A DNA stretch of 64,000 bases from contig NZ_ATZI01000001.1 in the NCBI RefSeq assembly GCF_000428125.1, positions 496,001 through 560,000 on the forward strand, read 5' to 3'. The notes below the pieces were generated by a model that was not told where the DNA came from, did not search any database, and saw only the letters and a program-made list of their open reading frames with translations. Of the stretch, positions 19,308-27,985 are shown one piece after another. The translations under genes and the position numbers were made by a program. Within the stretch, counting starts at the first letter, position 1. Every line of letters begins with the position of its first letter. The stretch is from Bacteroides graminisolvens DSM 19988 = JCM 15093 (GTDB lineage Bacteria > Bacteroidota > Bacteroidia > Bacteroidales > Bacteroidaceae).

Positions 19308-20621
19308 TTAATAGAGTTTGTCAATGCTGGCACCAATGTAGTAGTGCAGCAAGATATCATTGTATTTATATCCTTGTTCTCCCATAACAGCAGCACCGAT
19401 TTGGCAGAGTCCTACGCCATGTCCCCAACCGGCACCTGTTAATGTAAAAGAGGAGGGGACGCCATTTTCAATATGTTTTTTGTCGACTACAAAGGCTGAA
19501 CTGTATAAGTGTGACGTGGACAGGGTACGACGAATTTCCAGTTCTTTGCCAATGGTAAGAGTACGTTTGGTTCCTACGATCTTGAGTTTGGTAAGTCGTC
19601 CCGATGTACCGCGTTCCATGGGAATCAGGTCTAGTATCTGACCGTAATCTATGCCCGAACGTTTGGTTATCAGTTCGGATAATTCTTCTTGTTGGTAGGT
19701 TACCTTCCATCGGAAAAAGTCGGTTGTTTCCTGATCGTAGTTATTAAGTACCTGCGACAGAACCTTTTTATCTGTAGTGTTACAGAAGGCTTCAGGGGAG
19801 GTGCGAATCCATTGTTCAGCTTCCGTTTCGATACGCAGGTCGGGTAACTCCTGAATGGTTTTACTGTCTCGCTGCTTAACCAAATACGGATAGTTCACAT
19901 CCTCCCAACAGTATTGAAATTCTTCGAAAGCTCCTCCGCAACATTTGGAGAAACGGGCATCGCATATTTTATCTCCGTATAACAATACTTGACCGCGAGT
20001 GGCCTGGATGGATTGTTGCACGATTTCAGTCGACGCACGGGTAATCCCCTGATACCGCTGACAATGATCGTCTGCACACACATCAAAGTTCGTATGATCT
20101 TCGCGGTCGTACCATCTGATGAGTTCATCGGCTGTTTCCGTAAAGGCAGAGTAGCAGCTCTGAGTATCTGTAATTTCCTTGTTTTTCTGTATCTGGGCTA
20201 GCAACCAACTGCGTGAAATGACGGCATGAGCCTTCAACAACTCTAAAGAGGCGGTAGCGCTCATTTCAGAAGATATGACGCTAGTGAGGTAGTCTTCAAT
20301 TGAAATGACATTGATGCCTGTGAGTTTTTTATTCTCGACAATCAGTTTTAAAGCGCCTAAGAAACGTTGATCTTCTTTTCGCTCCCAATGAAAGTTGATG
20401 CCAATGGTTACATCAATCAGGTCGAACGAGCACGCTTGTTCCTGTGTCGGTTCAAAGATCAGTTCGTTGTACAACCGCCCTTGCCAAAGAATCTGATTTT
20501 CGTCATAGGTGGCTACTTGTCGTCCGGTAACATGGATACCGTTAACCACGTATTGACCGTTTAGAATAAACTCTATCTGTGGTTCGAACAGAATGCCGAC
20601 TTGTACTTTAGGCTCTTTCAT
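19308..20621 (-). CDS. SpoIID/LytB-domain protein without signal peptide
   Basis: The protein has 437 residues. The SpoIID domain is recognisable from ISIEDYLTSVISSEMSATAS (the key acidic residue is E119) followed by LELLKAHAVISRSWLLA. At the C-terminus GAGWGHGVGLCQIGAAVMGEQG leads to ILLHYY. SpoIID is a lytic transglycosylase acting on peptide-free glycan strands. An unusual point is the N-terminus, MKEPKVQVGILFEPQIEF, which has no export signal, so the protein looks cytoplasmic. It overlaps the DUF4922 gene upstream by 4 nt and ends 3 nt before the AmpG-like gene. It may process imported glycans or act as a non-hydrolytic partner; its function is unproven. Confidence 0.87.
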   Translation of the reverse strand: MKEPKVQVGILFEPQIEFILNGQYVVNGIHVTGRQVATYDENQILWQGRLYNELIFEPTQEQACSFDLIDVTIGINFHWERKEDQRFLGALKLIVENKKLTGINVISIEDYLTSVISSEMSATASLELLKAHAVISRSWLLAQIQKNKEITDTQSCYSAFTETADELIRWYDREDHTNFDVCADDHCQRYQGITRASTEIVQQSIQATRGQVLLYGDKICDARFSKCCGGAFEEFQYCWEDVNYPYLVKQRDSKTIQELPDLRIETEAEQWIRTSPEAFCNTTDKKVLSQVLNNYDQETTDFFRWKVTYQQEELSELITKRSGIDYGQILDLIPMERGTSGRLTKLKIVGTKRTLTIGKELEIRRTLSTSHLYSSAFVVDKKHIENGVPSSFTLTGAGWGHGVGLCQIGAAVMGEQGYKYNDILLHYYIGASIDKLY

Positions 20622-21550
20622 AAACGCTCTTTTATTAATTGTCTTACTTCGTGAAACTCTTCGTTGCTGAGGCTGACCTCTTTCATGATTTCTTTCACAT
20701 TCTCTGCTGTGATCTTTATAAAATCTTTCTCAAGTGGAGTGATAAATACACCACCCATATCAACGGAAGCCGGACTAAGCAGGATGTTTTCCTCTCCTTC
20801 TGCAAAATAGCAGGCGGGACGATGCTTCTTTCGAGGGAATACACAGATAATCCATTTCCCGGCTTCGTACCAGGTTAAGATATTCATCATGGGTTCTTCT
20901 TCTCCTTCTGTTGAAGGCAAGGCATCATACACCGTTCCGAAAAGAGTGATAGCGTCCTCTCTTTGTGTACTTTCAATGACCAATGTGGCGCGGGAAGTGT
21001 CATTCAGGTAGGTTAATATAGCCTCCTTATAAGCAACGATGGTTCCTGCCTTCTTGAATTTCCATTCGGACTCCAAGGTTAGAAATCCTTTGCTTCCAGC
21101 TTGGAAATGCATGTGATCAGGAGCTGATGCTCCGCATTTCGGCCCATTGTAGAAGAGTATATAATCATCTAGTTCTTTGGCCAGATCAATCATATCACCT
21201 ATGCGCCCGTTAATGCGTTGAGGCAGATGCCTGTTATCAGGAATAGTCAGGTGTTTCGGAAAAATGGGAAACGGATTAACGAGAATGGTATAATGTTCTC
21301 CAAAAGATAGCCCCTCTTGTTGTGCCGGCAAATGTTCGCGGCAAAGAAAGCATTTTCTTTCTTTTATTGATTGAGGATCAATCTTTGCACTCGACGAAAC
21401 GATACGTGCCGGATTGAATTGTACCAAGTATTTCCAGCCATCTACATCAACCTGTTTGGTTTTGACCAAAGCTAAGGCTTTGTAGTTGTTAGCTGCAAGT
21501 TCCCAGTTGTTCAACTGCTTTCTGTATAAGTTTTCAACAGCTTCCTTCAT
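20618..21550 (-). CDS. DUF4922 protein, HIT/GalT-like nucleotidyltransferase fold
   Basis: The protein has 310 residues and no signal peptide. It has a CxxC pair (C67, C70) and a HIT-type motif HMHFQ at 146-150, the same arrangement as zinc and active-site positions in GalT-like sugar-1-phosphate nucleotidyltransferases or phosphorylases. ILVNPFPIFPKHLTI is the usual HIT-superfamily strand before the motif. It should move a nucleotidyl group between a nucleotide and a sugar phosphate, but no substrate is known. It overlaps the SpoIID-like gene by 4 nt and follows the double glycosyltransferase by 2 nt. The three are tightly coupled and probably act together. Confidence 0.82.
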   Translation of the reverse strand: MKEAVENLYRKQLNNWELAANNYKALALVKTKQVDVDGWKYLVQFNPARIVSSSAKIDPQSIKERKCFLCREHLPAQQEGLSFGEHYTILVNPFPIFPKHLTIPDNRHLPQRINGRIGDMIDLAKELDDYILFYNGPKCGASAPDHMHFQAGSKGFLTLESEWKFKKAGTIVAYKEAILTYLNDTSRATLVIESTQREDAITLFGTVYDALPSTEGEEEPMMNILTWYEAGKWIICVFPRKKHRPACYFAEGEENILLSPASVDMGGVFITPLEKDFIKITAENVKEIMKEVSLSNEEFHEVRQLIKERL

Positions 21551-21552
21551 GC

Positions 21553-23016
21553 TTATTTGTTTTTATTCAAGGCAATTCGTGCTTGCAATTCCCAAGTGCG
21601 AATTCTGTCTTTGTAGGTGTTATGGCCATTCATTTTCACGACATCGAGCGAAGCATCTGAATTGTCGTCCCAACGGCGGCAATAGTATAGCACATCATAG
21701 ATACGACCTATCTGATAGTTTCGCGAGATATTCAATGCAGTAGCATAATCTTCCCCGTAACTGGTATTCGGAATCTTTATGTCGCGTAAAAGCGGAGTGT
21801 AAAAAGCACGTGGAGCTCCTAAACCATTGATGCGCATGGCATTGTTGCGTCCGTTATCGGGAGTCCACTCTTTGTGGTCAATAACACCGGGAGCAATCAT
21901 ATTCAAATTAAAATCGGTTATCATATAGGTACCCACTACCATGCCGCACTTCTGAGTATAAAAGGCGTCAACCACTTTTTGTATGGTGTTCTCGTCTTTG
22001 TAAACGTCATCACTATCGAGCTGAATAGCGAACTTACCGCATTTGGGATGGTGTGCACCCACATTCCAGCAACCGCCAATGCCTAGATCTTTACGCTCGG
22101 GAACAATATGAATTATACGTTCATCGGTGTTGTATTTGTCTATTGCTTCGGTAGTACCGTCTGTTGAATGATTATCAATGATAATCACATTGTATTTGAA
22201 TTTTGTTTTTTGATTCAGGGTGGATAGAATGGCATCTTCAATGGTGCGGATGCGATTTCTTACCGGGATGATAACGGAGGCCTCGTACTCAAAGTTTCCA
22301 TCATTGAATTCAATGTCTTTGAATTTGGGTGCCAAATAACCTCCAATTTCTTTGAGGTGCTCCGTACAAGCGTTTTCCATCTCAATTTGTACCCCTCTGT
22401 TTTTGGGGTCTACATAATCAAATATCTTTTCGCCACTCTTACGCGTGTCATTCTCTATTTCCGAATAGAGGTATTCGTTGATGTGCACCAACGTTTCTGT
22501 TTGTGATAATTTGAGACGCAAATCATAAAGTCCGGCAAACTGATAGTCGACTTTCATCTTTGATACTGCTTTTTTGAAAGTATCGGTTTTATATAAGAGT
22601 ACGGAACCAAAGTTAAAGTCATCACGTAAACTTCCGAATTGGTAGTCAATAACCGGATTGTTTGTCTTTGTCTCTCCTGAAACTTGATAATGATCAGCAT
22701 AAACCATACCGGCATTCGCATCTGTTGATAAGCGTGTCATTCTTTCGAGTGCATGGAGACCAAACTCAAGCGTGGTGTATTTGGTATATAATAGTGTAAA
22801 TGTTGCAGTTGATCGTGCAGCAATGGCATGCATAGCTGCACTCGAGTTAAGAGATGACACTACAATTGTTTCACAACCATTTACCTCTTCGTGAGTATCT
22901 TCGGTAGCCAACAGATATATTTTATTGATAAGGTCTGTTTCCAGTAATCCTTTTATGGTTTGTTGCACTTGTGTTACTCCCGAGAAAGGAATAAAGCAGT
23001 CGATTGTTGTTCTCAT
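21553..23016 (-). CDS. Glycosyltransferase family 2-type protein with two GT-A-like halves
   Basis: The protein has 487 residues and no signal peptide or membrane helix. The C-terminal half (about 245-480) is a typical GT2 domain: ASVIIPVRNRIRTIEDAILS, IIIDNHSTDGT and the metal-binding QLDSDDVY. The N-terminal half (about 1-230) resembles a second, degenerate GT-A fold (TIDCFIPFSGVTQV, ATFTLLYTKYTTLEFGLHAL, MVYADHYQVS), in which the usual DxD is not clear. It is transcribed between the phosphatase-propeller gene (15 nt) and DUF4922 (2 nt). A biosynthetic enzyme inside a degradative operon is unexpected; donor and acceptor are unknown. Confidence 0.85.
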   Translation of the reverse strand: MRTTIDCFIPFSGVTQVQQTIKGLLETDLINKIYLLATEDTHEEVNGCETIVVSSLNSSAAMHAIAARSTATFTLLYTKYTTLEFGLHALERMTRLSTDANAGMVYADHYQVSGETKTNNPVIDYQFGSLRDDFNFGSVLLYKTDTFKKAVSKMKVDYQFAGLYDLRLKLSQTETLVHINEYLYSEIENDTRKSGEKIFDYVDPKNRGVQIEMENACTEHLKEIGGYLAPKFKDIEFNDGNFEYEASVIIPVRNRIRTIEDAILSTLNQKTKFKYNVIIIDNHSTDGTTEAIDKYNTDERIIHIVPERKDLGIGGCWNVGAHHPKCGKFAIQLDSDDVYKDENTIQKVVDAFYTQKCGMVVGTYMITDFNLNMIAPGVIDHKEWTPDNGRNNAMRINGLGAPRAFYTPLLRDIKIPNTSYGEDYATALNISRNYQIGRIYDVLYYCRRWDDNSDASLDVVKMNGHNTYKDRIRTWELQARIALNKNK

Positions 23017-23031
23017 ATTCTTTGTTTTATA

Positions 23032-24897
23032 TTATTTATTATATTTTTCTTGCCACTCTAATAATCCGATCTCACCTCCGGAAGCTGTGAATAGAACCTG
23101 ATTTCTGTTGAGGGGAACCAATGTATTGATCAATGAATTCCCAACTTTGTGTTTCCACAATACGTTACCTGAATAAGCATCCAGCCCAAACATGATTCCG
23201 CTTTTGGTGCTTCCGAAAACAACTTTGCCTTTCTCAACCGGCATAGAAGGGGCATGCTCGTATCCGAAGCCGACATTGGTTGCCCATATTGGTGTGGGGC
23301 GGTTACCTTGGGTCGAGTAGCATACAATGCTGTCGTTCATCGTTTTGCTGTAAATTCTCTTTTGGTCCTCGGATAGTCCAATTGTTTCTCTAACCATGGA
23401 GCGTTTGGTACGCCATATCGTTTCTCCTGTTTCTAAGTCAATGGCTGTCATGGCACGTTCCGGATCTGTTATAAAGACCTTGCCATCGGCTGCAACCGGC
23501 CATACTGCTGCTGGCGAAAAATGCATCCGCGTAAGTCCGCCGGTCCATTTCCAGACTTCTCTACCGGTTTGTTTATCAAGAGCATACAACGTATTGTCCC
23601 ATGCTCCGAATATGACTTTGTGATCGGTAAGCAACGGACGAGTTTCAATATATCCTTTCACCTGGTTATATTCCCAGATAATTGTTCCGTTCTGTATATT
23701 GATGGCTCTGAACGTATGGTCACTTGCTCCTATATAAGCTATGTTGTTTTCAATGGCAACAGCTCCGAGCACCGGACTTGAGGCTTTTACTTTCCAACTC
23801 AGTTTGCCGTTACCTGCATTCACTCCGTAAATATATTGGTCGGCTGAGCCAAATACAATTGTATTGTTTGCAACTGCGGGTGTTCCAACGATGCGACTGC
23901 CGGACTTGAACCGCCATCTCTTCTTACCGTTACGGACATCGTAGCATGTTAAATACCCCATGTCGTCTCCTACAAATATATTTTTCCCATCGTATGCAGG
24001 TGAACTGTAAATGCCAACGCCCGATTGAATGAGCCATACCTTCTTAACCTGCGGGTATTCGTTGTTTACCTTGAAGTCGGGATACTTTTGAGACGAACCT
24101 TTCTCTTGAAAATATTGCTTGCTTAGAGATAATGAGGCCCACTTCTTCATTGGCGAATCAATGTTGTGTTCGTATACTAATAGGGAATCTTTGGTTATGT
24201 CATAAACTGAATAACCTCCTACCGCACTCTTAGCCCGAAGGTTGGAACGATTTAGAATACCGGGTATACCATCATAAGACAAGAATTTATTGCTGTGATA
24301 ATGTCCTCCCAATACAACGCGTATATTATAGGCTCTCACAGCGTCCGTAACATCGAACCAATTATCTACATCTCCTTCCTGTAAGGGATAGTGTGTAACT
24401 AATATGACGGGCTTTTTCTTGCCGACTTTGCTTAACTGTTTTTTCAGCCATGTGATATCTTGCGGCGCAACATGGCCGTCGGCCATACGCATAAGCGGCC
24501 CGCTATTGAAACCCAGAAAGAGAAAACCTTTATGCTCAAATGTAAAACGTTCAGAGCCAAACAGCTGGCTGAAAGCTGTGACACCTGATTCACTCCATTT
24601 GGTTTCATGGTTACCGGGGATAATGTAATACCTTAATTTTAATTGAGACAATAGATCATGAGCTATTTGCAGACTTTTACGATCTCCATTTTCAGAGATG
24701 TCACCCGTTACCAATACGAAATCAAGGTTAGGGGTTGCGTTAATCTGCTCAATTGAATTCTTTAGGTCTTCTGCTGCTGAAGTATTATCGGCAATGTGTG
24801 TATCGGTAATTAATGCAAAACGAAAGTCTTGCGCATTCAATTGTGATAACTGACACAATAGAAAGAATAATATGTAATGTATCTTTTTCATCTGCAC
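23032..24897 (-). CDS. Exported metallophosphoesterase fused to a PQQ-like beta-propeller
   Basis: The protein has 621 residues with a signal peptide ending at about 22 (SQLNAQ). The first half is a calcineurin-like phosphoesterase with the metal ligands in ITDTHIAD (D32, H34), TGDISENGD, PGNHET, VTHYPL and GGHYHSN. The second half (about 290-615) is a propeller with repeated blades of the type GKKRWRFKSGSRIVGTPAVANNTIVFGSADQYIYGVNAGNGKLSWK. The fusion should act in the periplasm, with the propeller binding a ligand or partner. It could remove phosphate from a wall-derived compound before uptake, but the substrate is not known. It starts 6 nt after the amidase gene. Confidence 0.88.
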   Translation of the reverse strand: MQMKKIHYILFFLLCQLSQLNAQDFRFALITDTHIADNTSAAEDLKNSIEQINATPNLDFVLVTGDISENGDRKSLQIAHDLLSQLKLRYYIIPGNHETKWSESGVTAFSQLFGSERFTFEHKGFLFLGFNSGPLMRMADGHVAPQDITWLKKQLSKVGKKKPVILVTHYPLQEGDVDNWFDVTDAVRAYNIRVVLGGHYHSNKFLSYDGIPGILNRSNLRAKSAVGGYSVYDITKDSLLVYEHNIDSPMKKWASLSLSKQYFQEKGSSQKYPDFKVNNEYPQVKKVWLIQSGVGIYSSPAYDGKNIFVGDDMGYLTCYDVRNGKKRWRFKSGSRIVGTPAVANNTIVFGSADQYIYGVNAGNGKLSWKVKASSPVLGAVAIENNIAYIGASDHTFRAINIQNGTIIWEYNQVKGYIETRPLLTDHKVIFGAWDNTLYALDKQTGREVWKWTGGLTRMHFSPAAVWPVAADGKVFITDPERAMTAIDLETGETIWRTKRSMVRETIGLSEDQKRIYSKTMNDSIVCYSTQGNRPTPIWATNVGFGYEHAPSMPVEKGKVVFGSTKSGIMFGLDAYSGNVLWKHKVGNSLINTLVPLNRNQVLFTASGGEIGLLEWQEKYNK

Positions 24898-24903
24898 AAT
24901 TTA

Positions 24904-27900
24904 TTACTCGGTTGGACTATCAAAAAAATCTAGTACAGATTTCATCAGGGATTCACGTTCCGACTCACTGCGAAGTGATTCAAACGGGAAACCGGTTACA
25001 AAGGTTTTATACTTCCCTTTGTAAGCAATACCTGCACTGAGGTTGTTTTCGCTATATCTCAATATGGTAAAGGCCTCGTTAGTAGCTGGTTCAATGGCAT
25101 CTGGTGATTCAACCACGTATGACTCTGCATTTAATTCGTTGTAATAAGTATACTGAATACCTAAAACAGAGTAGGGAGAGGTTACGGATTTCACCTTTCC
25201 TTCTATAGCAGCTTGCCCTGCCCTCCATTTGTATTTCAATACTTCGGTAGCAAAGTCCTTGTCGGTTTGATTAGCCATCGGATTATCCCATAAGTCTGAG
25301 CCAACGTAGGCACCCGATATAAATAGACTTCCTCCTTTTTGGCAATAATCAGTCAGAGCTTGCTGCATACTGGGAGTGAATGTTTTAAATTCCAATGCCA
25401 TTGCACCTCTTCCCATTTTAGTTTGTTTCTCTTTGCCCAGAATTAAATCAACAAATGGGTAATCTTGTAACTCTACAGATCCGTTTTCAATGACCTCGTC
25501 ACTACAAGAAACAAAGGAATATCCGGCTTTCAGAATGGCTTTTCCGTGAATGGCTGGGTAGTCAAATGAGTTACCCGCTATCACTTTTGTTTCATAGTTG
25601 CTGTAGCTGTCACCAAATCCAGAGGCATCATCGTCCATCCATGGAATATTCCGACGAAACTCTTTCATACTGCCAATGTAGCTTATGTCCGTTTTGTAAG
25701 GCACTCCATGATCTAACTGGTCTAGAAAACCGGCAATGCTATCCTGAGGAGCTACAAAATCGGCCGGTGCACTTATGCGGTCAAATCCATTGATGACTAA
25801 AACTGTACCTTTGGTTTGTATGGCTTTGCCCACGGAAAGGATTTCAGAGGGAAAGCTTTCTCCGCCTTTATTGACGGCTGTTACTTTATAACTGCAAATA
25901 ACGCCCGAAGGGATGTTGGTTCGATAACTGTTTTTGTTAACAAGAATACCATTGTCGAAATCTCCTTCTCCTATTCGAGTGTATACGATGTATTGCTCGG
26001 CTTTGGCAGTGGGTTCAAGCGGATCATCAACGGGTTGCCATGTTAACTCCACTTCTGTGTCTTTTGTAAAACGTGCACTCATGTGATCAATTGGTAAAGG
26101 TTGAACAACATAGTCTTGTTTATACTGATTGGCAAGGAACTGTAACATTCCTTTGTATATAGCCCGGCTCACAGTAAACCTGAAACGCGGATCCAAACCG
26201 TATCTCATATCTGCAAAGTTTTGATGTGAAAGAAGTTCCAATAGCATGGTTGGAACTTTGGGTACCCTTGCTTCGTAATAAGATTGATTCCACATGCCGC
26301 GCCTTGTCCAGTTAGGCTCGTACAAGCGTCGGATGTCATTAACGATATGAGATTGGATTAAATCAGTTAAATCTCTTGATGCATACCGAGATGTACCGTT
26401 AGCAAAGATACCATCATTGGCAGCAGTTTGGAAAATACCCAATGTTCCTATAATAGAATCGTTTGGTGTTGTACCTGCGTCAGAATGAAATGCAAAAGCC
26501 ATATCTACAGGGATATTTAGTCCTTTATCATTTGGGGCTGCTGCAGAACCTCCGGCCAAATAATTAACCCATAGCCCACGTGATTTATAGTCATCCGTGT
26601 AATCGTTTTGCCCGTGGCTTTCTGAATAAATGCTGTCGGGAATACCGGCCCATTGCATCCAATATCTTGCCGCTTCAGTAAATCTGGGATAACCGCTTGT
26701 TTCGTAAGGATAATCTATTTGCGGCAATTTTGTGCTGACAGCAGGGGCATTGGCATCAGAGCTTTTCCTGTTTTCGGTGACTATTCCACGCGGTGAAACT
26801 CTGCGGGCAATATTTCCATAGCCGCCTCCTATCTTAACCGCGTCAGCAGTAACGATGCGACCGGATTTCGATGACCTATTACTTAATACCACTTTCCCAG
26901 ATGGGTTTTTGCCTTTATCAAAACTGAAATGTCCCAAGTATATCCAAGTACCGCCACCCATTGTTTGGTTCACCTTAAACCGCGAGACCCCACCCTTATG
27001 ATATATCGTGTACAGTGCATCGTCTGTGCTGTTATCCACCGTTTGATAAGATACATATACAGCATACTTGCCGGTTTCAGGAATAGAAGGAATCCACTCT
27101 GCCAAGTTTTCCTTTCCTTTTTTGACGGTTTGGGTGAAACGGTAAGTCCCTTCTTTAAACGGATTTTCAAAGTCAACATAGTGATTACGGAAGTGAGCAA
27201 AACCTGGAGAACTTCCTGTTTGCCATTCTTTGTCTGTATTGATCTCACTATAAATTGACGTGTCACGGTTGTTATCATTGTCAATGATAACTTCGGCTAC
27301 TTGTGTGTCTCTTTCACGAGGAACAAGTACATTGGCTCCTGCATTTTCGAGCATCGGTACTAAGTAAGGCAGAACATAGCTTTGTGTAAACAGATCTTCT
27401 ACGGTTTGGAAAACCCTTGCCCGTTGCCATTCCCATCTTGAAAGTTTAGCCTCGTAATAGTAGCCGTGACTTTGCCACAAGGCAATGTGTCGGTTAACCA
27501 AACCTTTTGTGGGGGCAAAAGGATTTGATAACCTGGTAGTTAAAGGTTTGGTCGATTTATGGGTGAAGCTGATTGTACCCTTCTCTTTTCGACTTCTAAG
27601 AGCTGTGGGTATCAAGTCTTCAATTGCCTTTTTATCCGCGTATATTTTCACTTTACAGTTGCTAAAATCAGGCGTAAGAAGTGTACGTACCCTACTGTAG
27701 ATCTCCAATACGTTATTTTCGCGGAAAGGAATATACGAACAGTTTGTATTGGCAAACAAGATTAACTCGTCCTTTTGCAATTTGGCAGAATCAATCGTTA
27801 TCTTGCCGATGGATATCTCCTTGCGTGCAACTTCATTCAGGACAGTAGCAATTTGCACTCGAACTTCGGGGGAAAGTTCTTGTGCAATACTGCCCTGAAT

Positions 27901-27951
27901 TGTTGCTAAAGCGAATATCGCCGAGAAAGTGATTTTTTTGATAAACATCAT
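24904..27951 (-). CDS. Exported Amidase_3-type protein with golvesin-like insert and C-terminal Fn3-like region
   Basis: The protein has 1015 residues with a signal peptide (about 1-23). Homologues are often called xanthan lyase, but the sequence fits an N-acetylmuramoyl-L-alanine amidase split by an insertion. The first zinc-site part has H162 (QSHG) and E174, followed by NAGANVLVPRERD. Residues about 255-377 match a golvesin C-terminal-like carbohydrate-binding domain. The amidase then resumes with H489 (FHSDA) and E572 (LLELLSH). Residues about 630-700 look like a fibronectin type III module, and the rest is unassigned. It would remove stem peptides from glycan strands in the periplasm. 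It lies 34 nt after the SSS symporter gene. Confidence 0.82.
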   Translation of the reverse strand: MMFIKKITFSAIFALATIQGSIAQELSPEVRVQIATVLNEVARKEISIGKITIDSAKLQKDELILFANTNCSYIPFRENNVLEIYSRVRTLLTPDFSNCKVKIYADKKAIEDLIPTALRSRKEKGTISFTHKSTKPLTTRLSNPFAPTKGLVNRHIALWQSHGYYYEAKLSRWEWQRARVFQTVEDLFTQSYVLPYLVPMLENAGANVLVPRERDTQVAEVIIDNDNNRDTSIYSEINTDKEWQTGSSPGFAHFRNHYVDFENPFKEGTYRFTQTVKKGKENLAEWIPSIPETGKYAVYVSYQTVDNSTDDALYTIYHKGGVSRFKVNQTMGGGTWIYLGHFSFDKGKNPSGKVVLSNRSSKSGRIVTADAVKIGGGYGNIARRVSPRGIVTENRKSSDANAPAVSTKLPQIDYPYETSGYPRFTEAARYWMQWAGIPDSIYSESHGQNDYTDDYKSRGLWVNYLAGGSAAAPNDKGLNIPVDMAFAFHSDAGTTPNDSIIGTLGIFQTAANDGIFANGTSRYASRDLTDLIQSHIVNDIRRLYEPNWTRRGMWNQSYYEARVPKVPTMLLELLSHQNFADMRYGLDPRFRFTVSRAIYKGMLQFLANQYKQDYVVQPLPIDHMSARFTKDTEVELTWQPVDDPLEPTAKAEQYIVYTRIGEGDFDNGILVNKNSYRTNIPSGVICSYKVTAVNKGGESFPSEILSVGKAIQTKGTVLVINGFDRISAPADFVAPQDSIAGFLDQLDHGVPYKTDISYIGSMKEFRRNIPWMDDDASGFGDSYSNYETKVIAGNSFDYPAIHGKAILKAGYSFVSCSDEVIENGSVELQDYPFVDLILGKEKQTKMGRGAMALEFKTFTPSMQQALTDYCQKGGSLFISGAYVGSDLWDNPMANQTDKDFATEVLKYKWRAGQAAIEGKVKSVTSPYSVLGIQYTYYNELNAESYVVESPDAIEPATNEAFTILRYSENNLSAGIAYKGKYKTFVTGFPFESLRSESERESLMKSVLDFFDSPTE

Positions 27952-27985
27952 TGTGTTAAGTTTATAAATGGATCTTGCGATTTAT

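Noticed and set aside
24904..27951. Xanthan lyase
   Set aside because: No polysaccharide-lyase features were seen. The motifs fit an Amidase_3 enzyme with a golvesin-like insert.
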